A stretch of 64,000 bases of DNA from Calonectria ilicicola (lineage: Eukaryota > Ascomycota > Sordariomycetes > Hypocreales > Nectriaceae), in contig CP085825.1 in assembly GCA_020809705.1 (NCBI GenBank), positions 1,612,001 to 1,676,000 on the forward strand, written 5' to 3'. Below the pieces are notes generated by a model. It worked only from the letters and a program-made list of their open reading frames with translations, was not told where the DNA came from and did no database searches. Below are positions 50,747-61,365 of this stretch, piece after piece. Every line of letters starts with the position of its first letter. Positions within the stretch are counted from its first letter, which is position 1. A program made the translations under genes and the position numbers.

Positions 50747-52704
50747 CCAGGAGCCCCTACGGTACAAGGTATGCCAAATCCAGTTCTCCGTACCACCTCC
50801 GTCCGAGTGGGTTGCATAAGGTTGGGTCACGCATGATGTTGATCCATCAGTTTTGAATGACGGCACTGCGTGCTTTGGCGCGTGCCCTCGACCCCGAGGA
50901 CACCAGGAGGTACTATTGATTCAGAGATCTCGGCTAGTCAGCACCTAGACTGGGCCAAGAGAGTGGCGCAATTGCAACTTTGAGTGACAGTGGTGGTGGG
51001 CTGAGACCTGAGACCGAGCGTGGCTCCCGACTAGTGGGGGGAGCAGAACCCAATCCAGCGACAGGCATTTGCGACACGATGGAGCATTGCGTAGGTGATA
51101 CGACGTAGTAACATTTCCTGCCTACCTCAGGTGCCCAACCTTCAGGGAGCTAAACTAAGCCAAAAAAAAATAATGTTTATCTCGGATAAAATAAAATAAA
51201 GATAAACATAAAATTAATCATCGTCTCTTTTTCTCGGGCTTAATTTATGCATCTATGGTTTGTTTAGTTGTGTCGTTTTCCTTCTCCTCACCGCTTGCGG
51301 GGCTAGAAATGTTACCCGCAGATAAGGGAATGGCCGGCAAGTACGGAGTACATACATGGATACCACAAGCAATCATTCAGAAATATTGATTCCGTCATAA
51401 ATTATGCGGCTTCTTCCAGACAGTGCGGTAAGATGGCTTGCGCAAACGCCCAAGTTTGTAGGCATCATCACTATGCTACTCGCCGCCACCCAATGCATCA
51501 GAGACATGGGAGGTCCTAGGCTTGCCCAGCTGATACGCCATTCAATGATGGCTAGCCACTCATGGGCCCGGGTTGTTCATTGCTTTTCCCCGATGTTGAA
51601 ACTCTCCGCATTAAGACGGCGGACAGGGTTGGGTAAGGTTCAGTCCCGCTCTTCAAACGAAGCCAACGTCACCATGGCTAGGCCCAGGCTTGATCAAGAG
51701 GTGCCAGCACAGCGTACGAATGCCGCGTCGTGGGCCAAGGTTTCCAGGCCTCCAAGACCAATACCGATACTTGGCATCCGATCTCTAATACGAACATTCC
51801 CTGCACGTCCCCACCATCTGGCAAGTCGCTCTTGGCAGCAACCCCAGAGCCGTTTCTTGGCTAAATACACACATAGCTGGATTTCCCTTGGTCAGCGATG
51901 TAACATTGGCGCACATCAAGCTGATCATCAGTCGTTTGGGATCTTATCAGGCTGTCTTATATATTCCCCCCCTCGAGCGGCCCATATCTTATCAAGCCGG
52001 AGCGAGCCTCCAATTTGAGTTGATCCTGTAGAATACGTAATCAACTATTTCTATGTGTGCTTCTTAGTCCATGGTGATGTTGGTCTAGTTTGGCCATTTG
52101 TGTGGTGGTGGACCAAGCCTTCGTACCACCTGGTGGGTCTGAGCGTCTCACATCGTCCAGCTGAACTTCAACCTGGTTTTCGGTCAACCCCAAGACACGG
52201 TGCTAATTCACATTTTTCGGGCATAGTTGCACCTCTTAGTTGATTTAATCCATTATTTTAAGCCTTGTGGGCGGAATTTGACCTAACCAGGTAAAGGCCA
52301 AGCAGAAGTCAACATGGTGTAATTGACTAACGCGCCAACATGCCCTGTGAACGCGCGTCTGCTTGACTAGAAAGCGATTAGTGCTGAGACGCCAAGAGCT
52401 GTTGGCCAAGCATATAAGCAGATACTTGCGCTGTCTCCTGAACGATTTCAATCATGTCCTTCTGTAGTTTTATTGTTCGTATCGCAATGGAAGGTGGTGC
52501 TTTTGCCTCGGTGCCGTCGTGCCTGCCGCTCCGGGTTCTTTTGTCAAAGCCCGAGGCAGAAATATTGGCGAGAGGAAGGAGGTGCAAGTGATGTTGGGCC
52601 ACGAAGCGAGTGCTTCTAACACACCTTAATCATCGCCCTCATTGGTCTGAATTTCGTTTCGCCCTCTAAATTCACCGTTTCTGCATTGTGCAGTACGTTG
52701 TGGT
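50747..52704. other. Intergenic upstream of the Mer3 remnant
   Basis: No helicase-core coding sequence and no other gene is recognised. A perfect 10-bp inverted repeat (ATGTTTATCT at 51173-51182, AGATAAACAT at 51200-51209) sits in an AT-rich patch. The 204-codon frame at 51404-52018 has no recognisable domain. Confidence 0.4.
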
Positions 52705-53808
52705 GTGCTTCCAACCATGTCCCACAGTGTGTGCGACCCGACACCGCCTTCAACCCTCGATTCCTCAACCCTGGTCTCTCAACGGCAACCAGGTCCTGTC
52801 TCAGGATCGCACGAGCTTCAACTGCGATATAAGCTCGCATTGACAACCTTTCAAACCCTTTCTACGATTCCAAAGTCGGCATCTCGCCAGGAAATCCTCA
52901 AGAAGGCTTGTTTCGCAACCGAATTTCGGTCTTTCCCAATCCAACAGGCCGAGAAGGCATTTCTCCGCGAAGTCAACGACCATACCGCAATTCCTTACCC
53001 GATCGCCGAAAGTCTGTCTCAACCATGGCACAAAATATTCCTACTGGTTCAACTTGATCTCCTAGGCATTGAATGGCCTCGAAAGATCTCGGGTAATGCC
53101 CGCAAGGCACTTCATCAAGGGCTTGGCCACATGTACAGGCTTCTAGATCAAGTTTTGAGGTGCCTAGTAGACATACTTGGCGAACGGAACGACGGGAAAG
53201 GTGTGAGCGTTGCACTAGATGTTTTGAGGAGCGTCAAAGCAGGAGCTTGGGAGGGTAGCGAGAAGCAATTGATGCAAATTGATGGGATAGGTCGGGTCAA
53301 AATGGATCGCCTGGTTCAAGCTGGTATCAGGACAATTCTTCATCTTTCGCGCTTGGAATTTTACCACATTGAGCGGCTTTTGAGCCGAAATCCTCCCTTC
53401 GGCCAAAAACTGGTACATGAGCTTGCTGGATTCCCGAGGTTGAGTCTAAACCTAGAAGTTCTTGGGCAGTATCACCCACAGACTACAGGGATTATCACAC
53501 CACGTACCGCAGAAAATCCAGCTATTTCCGCCACGATGCCACCTTCCGCCTGCAGTTGGATCATTCGTATCATATTAGGATTCACGAATGATCGAGTTCC
53601 GAACTGGAAAAAAGTCTGTCCATGGACAACGCTGGTGATCGAAGGCCAAGGTGGGAGGTTGGCGTGGTTTTAGAGAGGCAGCGTCAAGAGATTGGTTGAT
53701 GGTAAAGAAATGGTCATTGGTCTCAATGGCTTCAAGGGGGAAAAGTTCAAGGTCACTTTTGCCTGCGAGGAAATTGTTGGAACGATCATTGAAGAGACAT
53801 TAGTCATT
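52705..53808 (+). pseudogene. Remnant of the meiotic helicase Mer3/HFM1 (Sec63-domain part)
   Basis: An open frame of about 320 residues (stop at 53671-53673) matches only the C-terminal Sec63 region of Mer3/HFM1: 'FQTLSTIPKSASRQEILK', 'HKIFLLVQLDLLGIEWP', 'ALDVLRSVKAGAWEGS', 'QIDGIGRVKMDRLVQAGI' and 'LSRNPPFGQKLVHELAGF'. The DExH helicase core that should precede it is absent. After the TAG the same reading frame carries on for 44 codons ('RGSVKRLVDGKEM', 'FACEEIVGTIIEETLVI', TGA at 53806-53808). These match the usual end of the Mer3 Sec63 domain. An in-frame nonsense codon inside conserved sequence plus loss of the helicase indicates a decayed partial copy. Mer3 promotes meiotic crossovers; an intact copy would be expected elsewhere. 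A functional stand-alone Sec63 protein is the less likely alternative. Confidence 0.65.
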
Positions 53809-55400
53809 TGAGCAGACCGAAAATAATAGGCCAGATGCAATGGGAAAACCTTCTTCTCTATTACATGTTCTGATATTGTGCATGAGGTATGTTCTGAAAG
53901 TTGGCTCTTTTTCTTTTTCTTCCAGGCGAGACCCCGACTGATTATCCACAGACACTCTATGCATACCGTCATATCACAATCATGAAAAAGCAGCGCAAAG
54001 ACCGATTCAAGATATGAGCCGTCGCGCCAAACTTAATTGATCAGAGCAGAGTTGGCAAAGCAGATTCCGCTAGTCGCCCAATTTCAAGCAAACTTGTCGA
54101 CAGCGATGGCCCGAAGGCGAATTCTACTGACGCTTACTTGATATGCATCAACACATCCATCATAGATGACCTTGGGGTTATTTATTTAGGTATGGTGCAT
54201 TCACCTGGTCAACAACAAATGGAGACCCAATCCTGCTGGGTTCCATGGTCTATCACACACTTCGTCAAGCACAACAGATCGGATGGGCACGAGCACCAGA
54301 AGGCAGCTTTGTGGGGTTCAACTTCAATTCTGTGATCGGCATTGGTGGTTGATCTGAGCCTGTGCACCCCGGACCTTGCCGCTAACAAGTCTAATCTTAA
54401 GCTTTCTGAGGTGGCGGTTTCAATTCTCAGTTCATTTTGTTGTCAACAAGGGCAAGGCCCAGACAACGCTCTAAATGATTAACAACCTGACAGGAAATAT
54501 CTTTGTTCCAGTTGAGTGTGGCAGTTTGTTGTGGCGAGATGGTTAAGTGGCGGCGCAGTCGCGAAGAATGTCGAGGAGGGCTGCCGAGTTTTAACTCGCG
54601 GCTTGGGATGCGTGACTCGAGGAACTCAGCTGGTGGACGATCGTCTTTGGCCTTCCCGTCTTGTCAACAAGCCAGGCCGAGAACACCTAGCACAGGCTAA
54701 TAGCTCGAGGAGCTGAACACCAATCCCCCCACCTGACCAACCAGCAGGGCTACTGTTGGGGCCGGTCCCTGATCTGGGAGTCGGTAGTCAAGATGCTCGC
54801 TGGGTCGGGCGGAGGTTGGGCCGTCTGACAGCCAATTTCGCCATTATGCATTGAATAGGAAGAAGCAAAAAAAAAAAAAAATGGGCAAATCGAGAGAATT
54901 TTGAATGCAGCGAGTGCTGGACATCAACTCGGTCCAGAGAGGCAGCTCTGCCCTGCACACAGCGAGAATTGGTCACATGCAATCGAGCTGTGTTGTTTTT
55001 TGGGGGAGGCGTTGCCTCAGAACCACGCTATTTGGGTCGCGGCTTGATGCGGATTCAGTACCCGGCCCGAAGCCATCACCAGCCCATCTCTTCACAGCAC
55101 CCGCCTTTCCGCATCCGACATAGATGGCGCCGTAACATACATGAGTACCCTAGCTCGCTTGGAGTCACATCACTCGAAAAGATGGAGAAAGCCACAAGGC
55201 ATTGTCAAGGATGCGGGAGGATAAGGAGCCGACCAGTAAGCTAGGACAGAGGTGAGCTTTAGGACTATCGGCCTTATAAAAGAGCTGAAGGCCTCTGTCG
55301 GATCTCGCCTCGCCTCTCCACGCCATTCATCTGTTGTTGGGTTTTATCAATTCAGACCTTTCTTCTCCAAACCTTAAGACATCTTTTCCGCAAAAGAACA
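53809..55400. other. Intergenic before the cysteine-rich surface protein
   Basis: No gene is supported. A tRNA-like stretch near 54531-54625 was considered and rejected. A TATA box at 55275-55281 marks the promoter of the next gene. Confidence 0.4.
55275..55281 (+). promoter_or_regulatory. TATA box of the cysteine-rich surface protein gene
   Basis: TATAAAA lies about 120 bases before the ATG at 55401, followed by a C/T-rich leader. A canonical box at a canonical distance. Confidence 0.6.
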
Positions 55401-56447
55401 ATGCGCTCAACTCTGATTTTGGCTTTTGCTGGCATGGCCATTGCTGGCCAAACTACCCAGAAAAACTTCAACGGCGCGCCGGCTCCCGAAGCTCCTGGCT
55501 CCAGCTCCAACAATGGTTTCCACGTCCTCCTAACAGGCTCTTGCAACTCGGGCGAAGACCAATGCGACAGCTCATGCATTTCCTCCGACGGAATATGCTG
55601 TGGCAACGGCGATGGTTCCTATTGCGATAACGGATACTATTGTGTCAGCAACGGATGCTGTCCAAACGGCAAGGTCTGCTCCGGTGCTCCCTCAGGCTGC
55701 TCCACGGGCAAAGAGCTCTGCGGGCAGTACTGTATTCCTGAGGGTTCCGTCTGCTGTGATACAGGTTACTGCGATGCTGGTGAGACCTGCACTTCCGACG
55801 GATACTGCTCGGGTAGCGGCTCTGGTAGCGGCTCCTCTGGCAGTGGAAGCGGCTCCGGTTCCAGCTCCGGTTCTAGCAGCTGCGATTCAGGCGAAGAGCT
55901 TTGTGGAGACGGATGCATGCCCACAGGAAGCGTCTGCTGCAACAACGGAAAATACTGCCTGTCGGGCCAGACCTGCGAGAGCGATGGTACCTGCAGCACC
56001 GGTTCGAGTTCCGGCTCTGGCTCTGGTTCTGGTTCTAGCTCTGGCTCTGGCTCTTGCGATTCGGGCGAAGAGCTCTGTGGCAGCGGCTGTATGCCCACAG
56101 GCAGTGTCTGCTGTAACAATGGCAAGTACTGCCTGTCGGGCCAGACTTGCGAGAGCGATGGTACATGCAGTTCTGGTTCCGGCTCTGGCTCTGGCTCTGG
56201 CTCTGGTTCTGGTTCTGGTTCTGACTCTAGCTCTGGCTCAAGCTCTGGTTCCGACTCTTCTTCTTCCTCTTCCTCTTCCTCTTCTCTTCCCACTGGACTT
56301 GGATCAAGCGGCAGTTCTGGTTCTGACTCCGGTTCTGGATCTAGCTCCGGCTCCAGCTCGGGCAGCAGCAGTGGCAGCGGCGCAGGTGCACTCAATGTCC
56401 CTGGCGCTCTGGCTGGACTCGCGGTTCTCGTCCCTCTTATGCTTTAA
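55401..56447 (+). CDS. Cysteine-rich, Ser/Gly-rich GPI-type surface protein
   Basis: A single frame of 348 residues. The first 16 form a signal peptide ([16 protein letters not shown]). Three to four granulin-like cysteine modules follow. The last two are near copies of each other ('CDSGEELCG', '[18 protein letters not shown]', '[10 protein letters not shown]') encoded at about 55881-55998 and 56055-56172, a 174-bp period. Long Ser-Gly repeats separate them and fill the last third. The end ('[20 protein letters not shown]') is a GPI-attachment signal, so the protein should sit on the membrane or wall with O-glycosylated stalks. The paired cysteines suggest a disulfide-stapled module for adhesion, binding or shielding; no enzyme motif is visible. 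Copy number of the Ser-Gly tracts is likely to vary between strains. The specific function is unknown. Confidence 0.82.
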   Translation: MRSTLILAFAGMAIAGQTTQKNFNGAPAPEAPGSSSNNGFHVLLTGSCNSGEDQCDSSCISSDGICCGNGDGSYCDNGYYCVSNGCCPNGKVCSGAPSGCSTGKELCGQYCIPEGSVCCDTGYCDAGETCTSDGYCSGSGSGSGSSGSGSGSGSSSGSSSCDSGEELCGDGCMPTGSVCCNNGKYCLSGQTCESDGTCSTGSSSGSGSGSGSSSGSGSCDSGEELCGSGCMPTGSVCCNNGKYCLSGQTCESDGTCSSGSGSGSGSGSGSGSGSDSSSGSSSGSDSSSSSSSSSSLPTGLGSSGSSGSDSGSGSSSGSSSGSSSGSGAGALNVPGALAGLAVLVPLML

Positions 56448-57908
56448 ATGCCACACATGAAAGATGAATGCAGGGTCGAAGACTGAGGATGATGATGATA
56501 TCTTTTTTTAAAACTATTCCAACGTATACCTTTTTATGGCAGGGGCAGATGGAATAGCTGCCAGAGTGTTTTCTTTCAACGCAGCGGATGGCCAGGGAAA
56601 TAATATCCTACTGGGATTGGTATGACAGGGAGTATTTGCTTTCGGTAGCGGCTTTAATACGCAATATATTTTCATGTTCTCCTCATAATTGTCCATCTCG
56701 AAATTGTTCCGCGTATTCTCGTGCTTGATCTCCTTCACCAAATGTGCCCACAGCGTCGAACGAGCAAACTAGCTAGCTTCTGCATGCGCTATCTTGCATC
56801 GCCCCCTTTCTAATGAGATTAGTGAAATGAGACGGAATGGATCATTTGAGCTACCTGCATGGATGTAGTGGTGGCGCACACCTTTGGCGGTGTCTCAGCC
56901 ACTCGTCGAGACCCGAGACATGGATTCTGATCGGCAAAAATGGCTGAAAAAGCGTTGAAGTGGTCTGAGCTGCCGGCAGGGCTGCGCCGTTGCCGAGAAC
57001 CGCGTATGCAGGGCGGACCTATACTCGTATGCATGCGGTCCCGTGATGTTTTGCATCTGTTGATCTGGTTGTTTGATATTGCAGAGATTAGGCGGGCAGG
57101 CATGCTAGTTCACGGCCGCCACCACAGTAGCCGTAGTTTTAACACTGTGAAGGGAGGGGGAGGGGTCCTGAGAGATGCTGTGTCGAACTAATCACAATAA
57201 CCTTAGGAGCATGCGTAAAATTAACACACGCGGGCAGAGATGTCTCTCTAAGCGGATGGAGTTCACCACCACCACCACCACCACCAGGATCACCAAACGC
57301 CACCAAATACCCCTGTGATCAATTCATATAAAAAACACCACACTGCGCCCCGAACCACTGGTACCGAAAAAAAAATAAGCATGGGTATCCAGCCCGAGTC
57401 CAGGTATCCTTTGAAGAAGCAATTAGAGTTGACACCACTAACAGAGTTCCACATCATTCACCGGTCCGAGCCGTGTGGCCCACGGCAATAATTTTTGTAT
57501 CACCAAGGTGCACGATTGATGGTAGCAGTCTTGTTATTTTCATATTTACTCTTCGTGTAATCGACCACACATGAGAAATAGCATCTTGGCGGATTAGGTC
57601 ATATTGTTTCGGACATTCGTTTCTGTTCCCTGGATTTTTTTTCTTCTGGGAAATAGACTTGTTCATATAATACACGTTTCGCTCACCGGCTTCTGCTCCT
57701 TGACCCCCAGCCCCTGCTTTCTCTAATCGATTCTGACGAGGCCCGAGAGATCCATATAAGTACATCCACTAAACGCCGATTTTGTAGTAGTGTAGAGTGA
57801 TATGTGTGCATAGCATGCGTATGCATAATTGAGTGGGAGGTGGGTGAGGAGAACCATGCCCCCATAGAAATGTGCCCATCACCAGATGGTGCAGCTTGTT
57901 TACATAGT
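56448..57908. other. Intergenic between convergent genes
   Basis: Nothing coding is supported. A CACCAC microsatellite lies near 57267-57286. The rest is the 3' region of the two convergent genes. Confidence 0.45.
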
Positions 57909-59160
57909 CTAATGCTTGGAAACAGTCTTATCAAACCCTTCCAAGACAGTGTCCTTGACCGTGGCGCTTGCAGCGGAGTCCTCGGCGGCCTGAGCATCGG
58001 ACTTGTCAACAAGTGACTTAGCCATGGTGCGAGCCTGGGCCTCGCCAACCTTGCCGTATACACTAAGTCCGGTAGCAATCATGCCGCCAATATCGCCAAC
58101 GTTGCCAGGAACAACGACAGCAGTGCTCTCACGTGCGAGCTTGCCAAAGGCATCGACGTACTTCTCGGCAACGCTCAAGCTGACGGCAGCCTGGGCACCG
58201 GCTTCGCCCTTGAGGATGCTCTTGGCAACAGCATCAATGCCCTCGGCAGTAGCTTTGGCCTTGAGAAGAATGGCCTGAGCCTCACCATCGGCCTCGTTGA
58301 TACGCTCAGCGCGCAAGGCCTCGGAAGCGAGAATAACACTCTGCTTCGTACCCTCGGCAATGTTGATGGCACTCTGACGTTGGCCCTCAGATTCTAGAAT
58401 CTCGGCACGCTTGGATCGTTCGGCAGTGACCTGGCGGTGCATGGCCTCGACGACAGCGCCTGGTGCGTGAATGTCACGGATCTCATAACGCAGGCACGTG
58501 ACACCCCAGGCCTCGGCGGCATCGTTGATGGCGGCAGTAATGTTGGTGTTGAGAGCAGCGCGCTCCTTGAGGACGTGGTCGAGGGTCAGCTGACCAATCT
58601 CGGATCGCATAGTCGTCTGGGCAAGCTGGGAAATGGCATACTCGGCATCTTCAACGCCGTAGCTGCGGGGTGACAAAATGTCAGCCATGTGGTCTCATTT
58701 GTAGTCGCTTAGCATCCCAGACTCACCTCGCTTTGTACGCATCAAAAACACGGGTGAAGAGGACACCGTCCAAGTCAAGGGTGACATTGTCTGCGGTGAT
58801 GGCGCTCTGACTGGGAATCTCAATGGCTACTTCCTTGAGGCTCTTGACGTAGGCAATTCGATCGATAAAGGGCGCTAGGATGGCCAGACCGGGCTCGAGA
58901 ATTCGGTTAAACTTGCCCATACGCTCAACGATCCAGGCCGTCTGCTGGGGCACGAAGCGCACCACCGTGTTGGCGGGCAGGCGGGGCTTGGAGAAGTACG
59001 AGGGCACGACGGGAGGGCCGAAGCCGGCGGGGAGCAGGGCGCGGGTCGAGGTGGTCAAGGGACGGCGGGCGAGGGCCGAGGCGGAGATGGCGGCGGCTGC
59101 GTGGAGGAGGCGCGGCTGCGTGGGCACGCGGAGGGCCGCCCTCGTCAGGGACGTGGCCAT
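57909..59160 (-). CDS. Stomatin-like protein 2 (mitochondrial SPFH-domain protein)
   Basis: Exon 1 (59160-58727) and exon 2 (58662-57909) join across a 64-nt GTGAGT...CAG intron to 395 residues. The joined codon gives 'DAYKASYGVEDAEYAI', which is invariant in the family. The first ~45 residues are Arg/Ala/Ser-rich without acids, a mitochondrial presequence ('ARRPLTTSTRALLPAG'). The SPFH/band-7 domain follows: 'NTVVRFVPQQTAWIVERMGKF', 'GLAILAPFIDRIAYVKSLKE' and 'VTLDLDGVLFTRV'. Next is the long helical part with 'RYEIRDIHAPGAVVEAMHRQ' and 'AERSKRAEILESEG'. SLP-2 proteins form ring scaffolds at the inner mitochondrial membrane that organise proteases, respiratory complexes and cardiolipin. There is no strong transmembrane helix, as expected for SLP-2. 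It is divergent from the Mms2 gene. Confidence 0.92.
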
Positions 59161-59701
59161 GGCTGCGGGTTGTGAGGGGAACGGGGCTTTGGCGATGTGA
59201 GGTGGGAGGACTGGTGCCAGATGACGTCTCCGCGGCTGGAGGATAGGAAAAACTAACTCAGCCAGAGCAGCGCACCCATGAAGCTTGGAAAAGCTGGGGG
59301 TAGCTCTGGAGCCCGATAATTATCCGGAGTGGGCGGCAGTATTCAGTATTTCCTGGTGACGCCAGTGGTCAATGGCGTCCATGGCGTGCCGTGGTACCGT
59401 GTGGCTCAGCCGTAGCCTTGTGCGGACCATGTGGCGGTGCTGCCCGCCAAAGTGGCCATGTGGGTTGTTATCAGTTCAATCACCTCCCCTCCTAAAACCC
59501 AAAGTGCCCCGCGTTGTACCTGCAAGTGTCGCTCTCCAGAAACGTATCACCGAGCCTTGTCATTTCACCTCCCTGTCGGGCACCCAACTTTGACCACGGA
59601 CATTACTGCATCCCGGCATCTTGCTCTTTGTCCGCCCTCCTCCTCTGTCCCGCGCACGCTAGTCGCATATATTTTAGAAAACCCCGCCAAGTGCAGCAGC
59701 C
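59161..59701. other. Shared divergent promoter of the stomatin-like and Mms2 genes
   Basis: These 541 bases separate the two start codons. A C/T-rich block before 59701 is the leader of the Mms2 gene; a CATATATTTT at about 59666 could be its TATA element. No gene is seen. Confidence 0.45.
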
Positions 59702-60527
59702 ATGCCAGCCAAGGTCCCCCGCAACTTCCGCCTGCTGGAAGAGCTTGAGAAGGGCGAGAAGGGTCTCGGTGCCGAGGCCTGCAGTTATGGTCTCGAAGAT
59801 GGCGACGATCTCCTCATGACCAACTGGAACGGAACCATCCTTGGACCTCCTCATGTAAGTCTAACATTTATCTAAAGCCCTTGTTGGAGGATGCCGCATC
59901 TGGCGCCAATATCGGATCCAAAGCCCTGCGACATCCCGTGATGCAACTCTGGTACCGGGAGTCAGATACAATCAAGACGGGAACCTATTTCAATCTCACC
60001 ACCGCTATGCCTCTAAAGAGAAAAAAAAAGTCCTCAAATCAGAAAAAAAATATTTCATTCTTGTCTCCAAGTGGAAACAGCGCTTCACTCTTTATTTCCC
60101 CTCCCCGCCATTCCAGCAAATCCACCTGCTAACCACAGCGTCGCCGCTCCCGAATCTACAGTCCGTCTACGAGAACCGCATCTACAGTCTCAAGATTGTG
60201 TGCGGCGAGCACTACCCCGACCTCCCCCCGACCATCAAGTTCAACACAAAGATCGTCCTTCCCTGCGTCGACCCCGTCACTGGCGACGTGAAACACAGCG
60301 GCTTGCCCTGCTTGGCCCAATGGAAGCGAGACAACACCATTGAGACCATCCTCATTGAGCTGCGAAGGTTCGTCGCGTCCACATCCGAAAACATACTTCC
60401 CACTCCTGTTGGAAGCACGGCGGCTGGATAAATCTAGAGACAATACTAACACGCGCGCGAGAACAGATTCATGGCCTCTCCCCCCAACAAGAAGATTCCC
60501 CAGCCTCCAGAGGGCGAGGAATTCTAA
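59702..60527 (+). CDS. MMS2: Ubiquitin E2 variant Mms2/UEV1
   Basis: Exons 59702-59854, 60162-60367 and 60467-60527 give 139 residues, the usual UEV size. Junctions keep frame ('TILGPPH' to '[10 protein letters not shown]', and 'IELR-R' to '[10 protein letters not shown]'). The fold is that of an E2, but the stretch where the active-site cysteine and its surroundings should lie reads '[15 protein letters not shown]', without the 'HPNI..G.ICLD' motif. It therefore cannot form a thioester itself. Mms2 pairs with Ubc13 to make Lys63-linked ubiquitin chains on PCNA for error-free bypass of DNA damage. The '[16 protein letters not shown]' N-terminus, which contacts Ubc13, is intact. Intron 1 is unusually long (307 nt) for this window. 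The C-terminus 'PQPPEGEEF' is typical. Confidence 0.92.
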
Positions 60528-61365
60528 ACTTGTTACCAACTGACCTCTTCGAACTGGATGTGTGGGTAGCGGCGCAAACTCAGCGAGATTCTTCATACTC
60601 ATGAGGGGGGGATAAAAGGTAAATGCACATGAAGACATGAATAGGACAATTCTTTAACGAACCGACTACTTTACATTTATTGAAGCCTTCGCTAGTGTTT
60701 TTTTCTCGAGGCTCTATCGGAACGCTTCCATCGAATGATGATGATGTTTGTGAGAATTACAAGATGATGTATCTTCAACCATGCCGACCCGCATCGCTTG
60801 GGCTGACATTAAGAGTTTGCCTTGCCCTGCCCTGCCTTGCCTTCCTATTTGGTTCCTCCCCGTGGTGTTCGTCATATTCATCAGATTAATTTCACAATTG
60901 CCTCCCCAATAGTCTTGTGTGTTCATCTCTTCCTCTTGTTGTAGTTGCAGAAACAGAGAAAAGCAGTTCCTAAGTGTAACAATGTCGTCAAAAGAAAAAA
61001 TAGCAACGCCATATCCGCCGGGTATTTCCATGACAGGGTGAAAGCCCTGGTTGCAGATTCTCCGTGCCCAGAGACGGTATTATGTAACCTAACCGTCCAA
61101 AAAAAAAAAACTCATATGAAATTATCCAGAACCGCCTTGTTTGTTGTATCCCCTAAGTAGAATTAAGAAAGAAGAAGATATCATCGCTGACAAAAGAAAG
61201 TTGATGTGCGGAGTGTGTCAGAAGCTTTGCTTGATCAAGGTATCCAGACAGAAAAAAGGGTATCCAATCTATGAGCCAATCAAAGATGTGGATAATTAGG
61301 AAGGTCGTCAATTCTGTGATTGTACGACTAGATTTCTTTTTGTTGTGCCAATTCATTTGACCCGC
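60528..61365. other. Intergenic between convergent genes
   Basis: 3' regions of the Mms2 gene and the large disordered protein gene. T- and A-rich runs but no gene. Confidence 0.45.

Noticed and set aside
51173..51209. Perfect 10-bp inverted repeat with a 17-base loop, considered as another MITE
   Set aside because: Too short, unlike the termini of the two MITE-like copies, and in AT-rich sequence where such pairs arise by chance.
51404..52018. 204-codon open frame, examined as a possible Mer3 helicase core upstream of the Sec63 remnant
   Set aside because: No helicase motif (P-loop, DEVH or later motifs) appears in it or in the other frames nearby.
54531..54625. tRNA-like stretch containing GAGATGGTTAAGTGGC, similar to an A box of a serine-type tRNA
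   Set aside because: No matching B box of the GGTTCGAATCC type follows at the proper distance, and I cannot pair the acceptor stem. At most it is a decayed relic.
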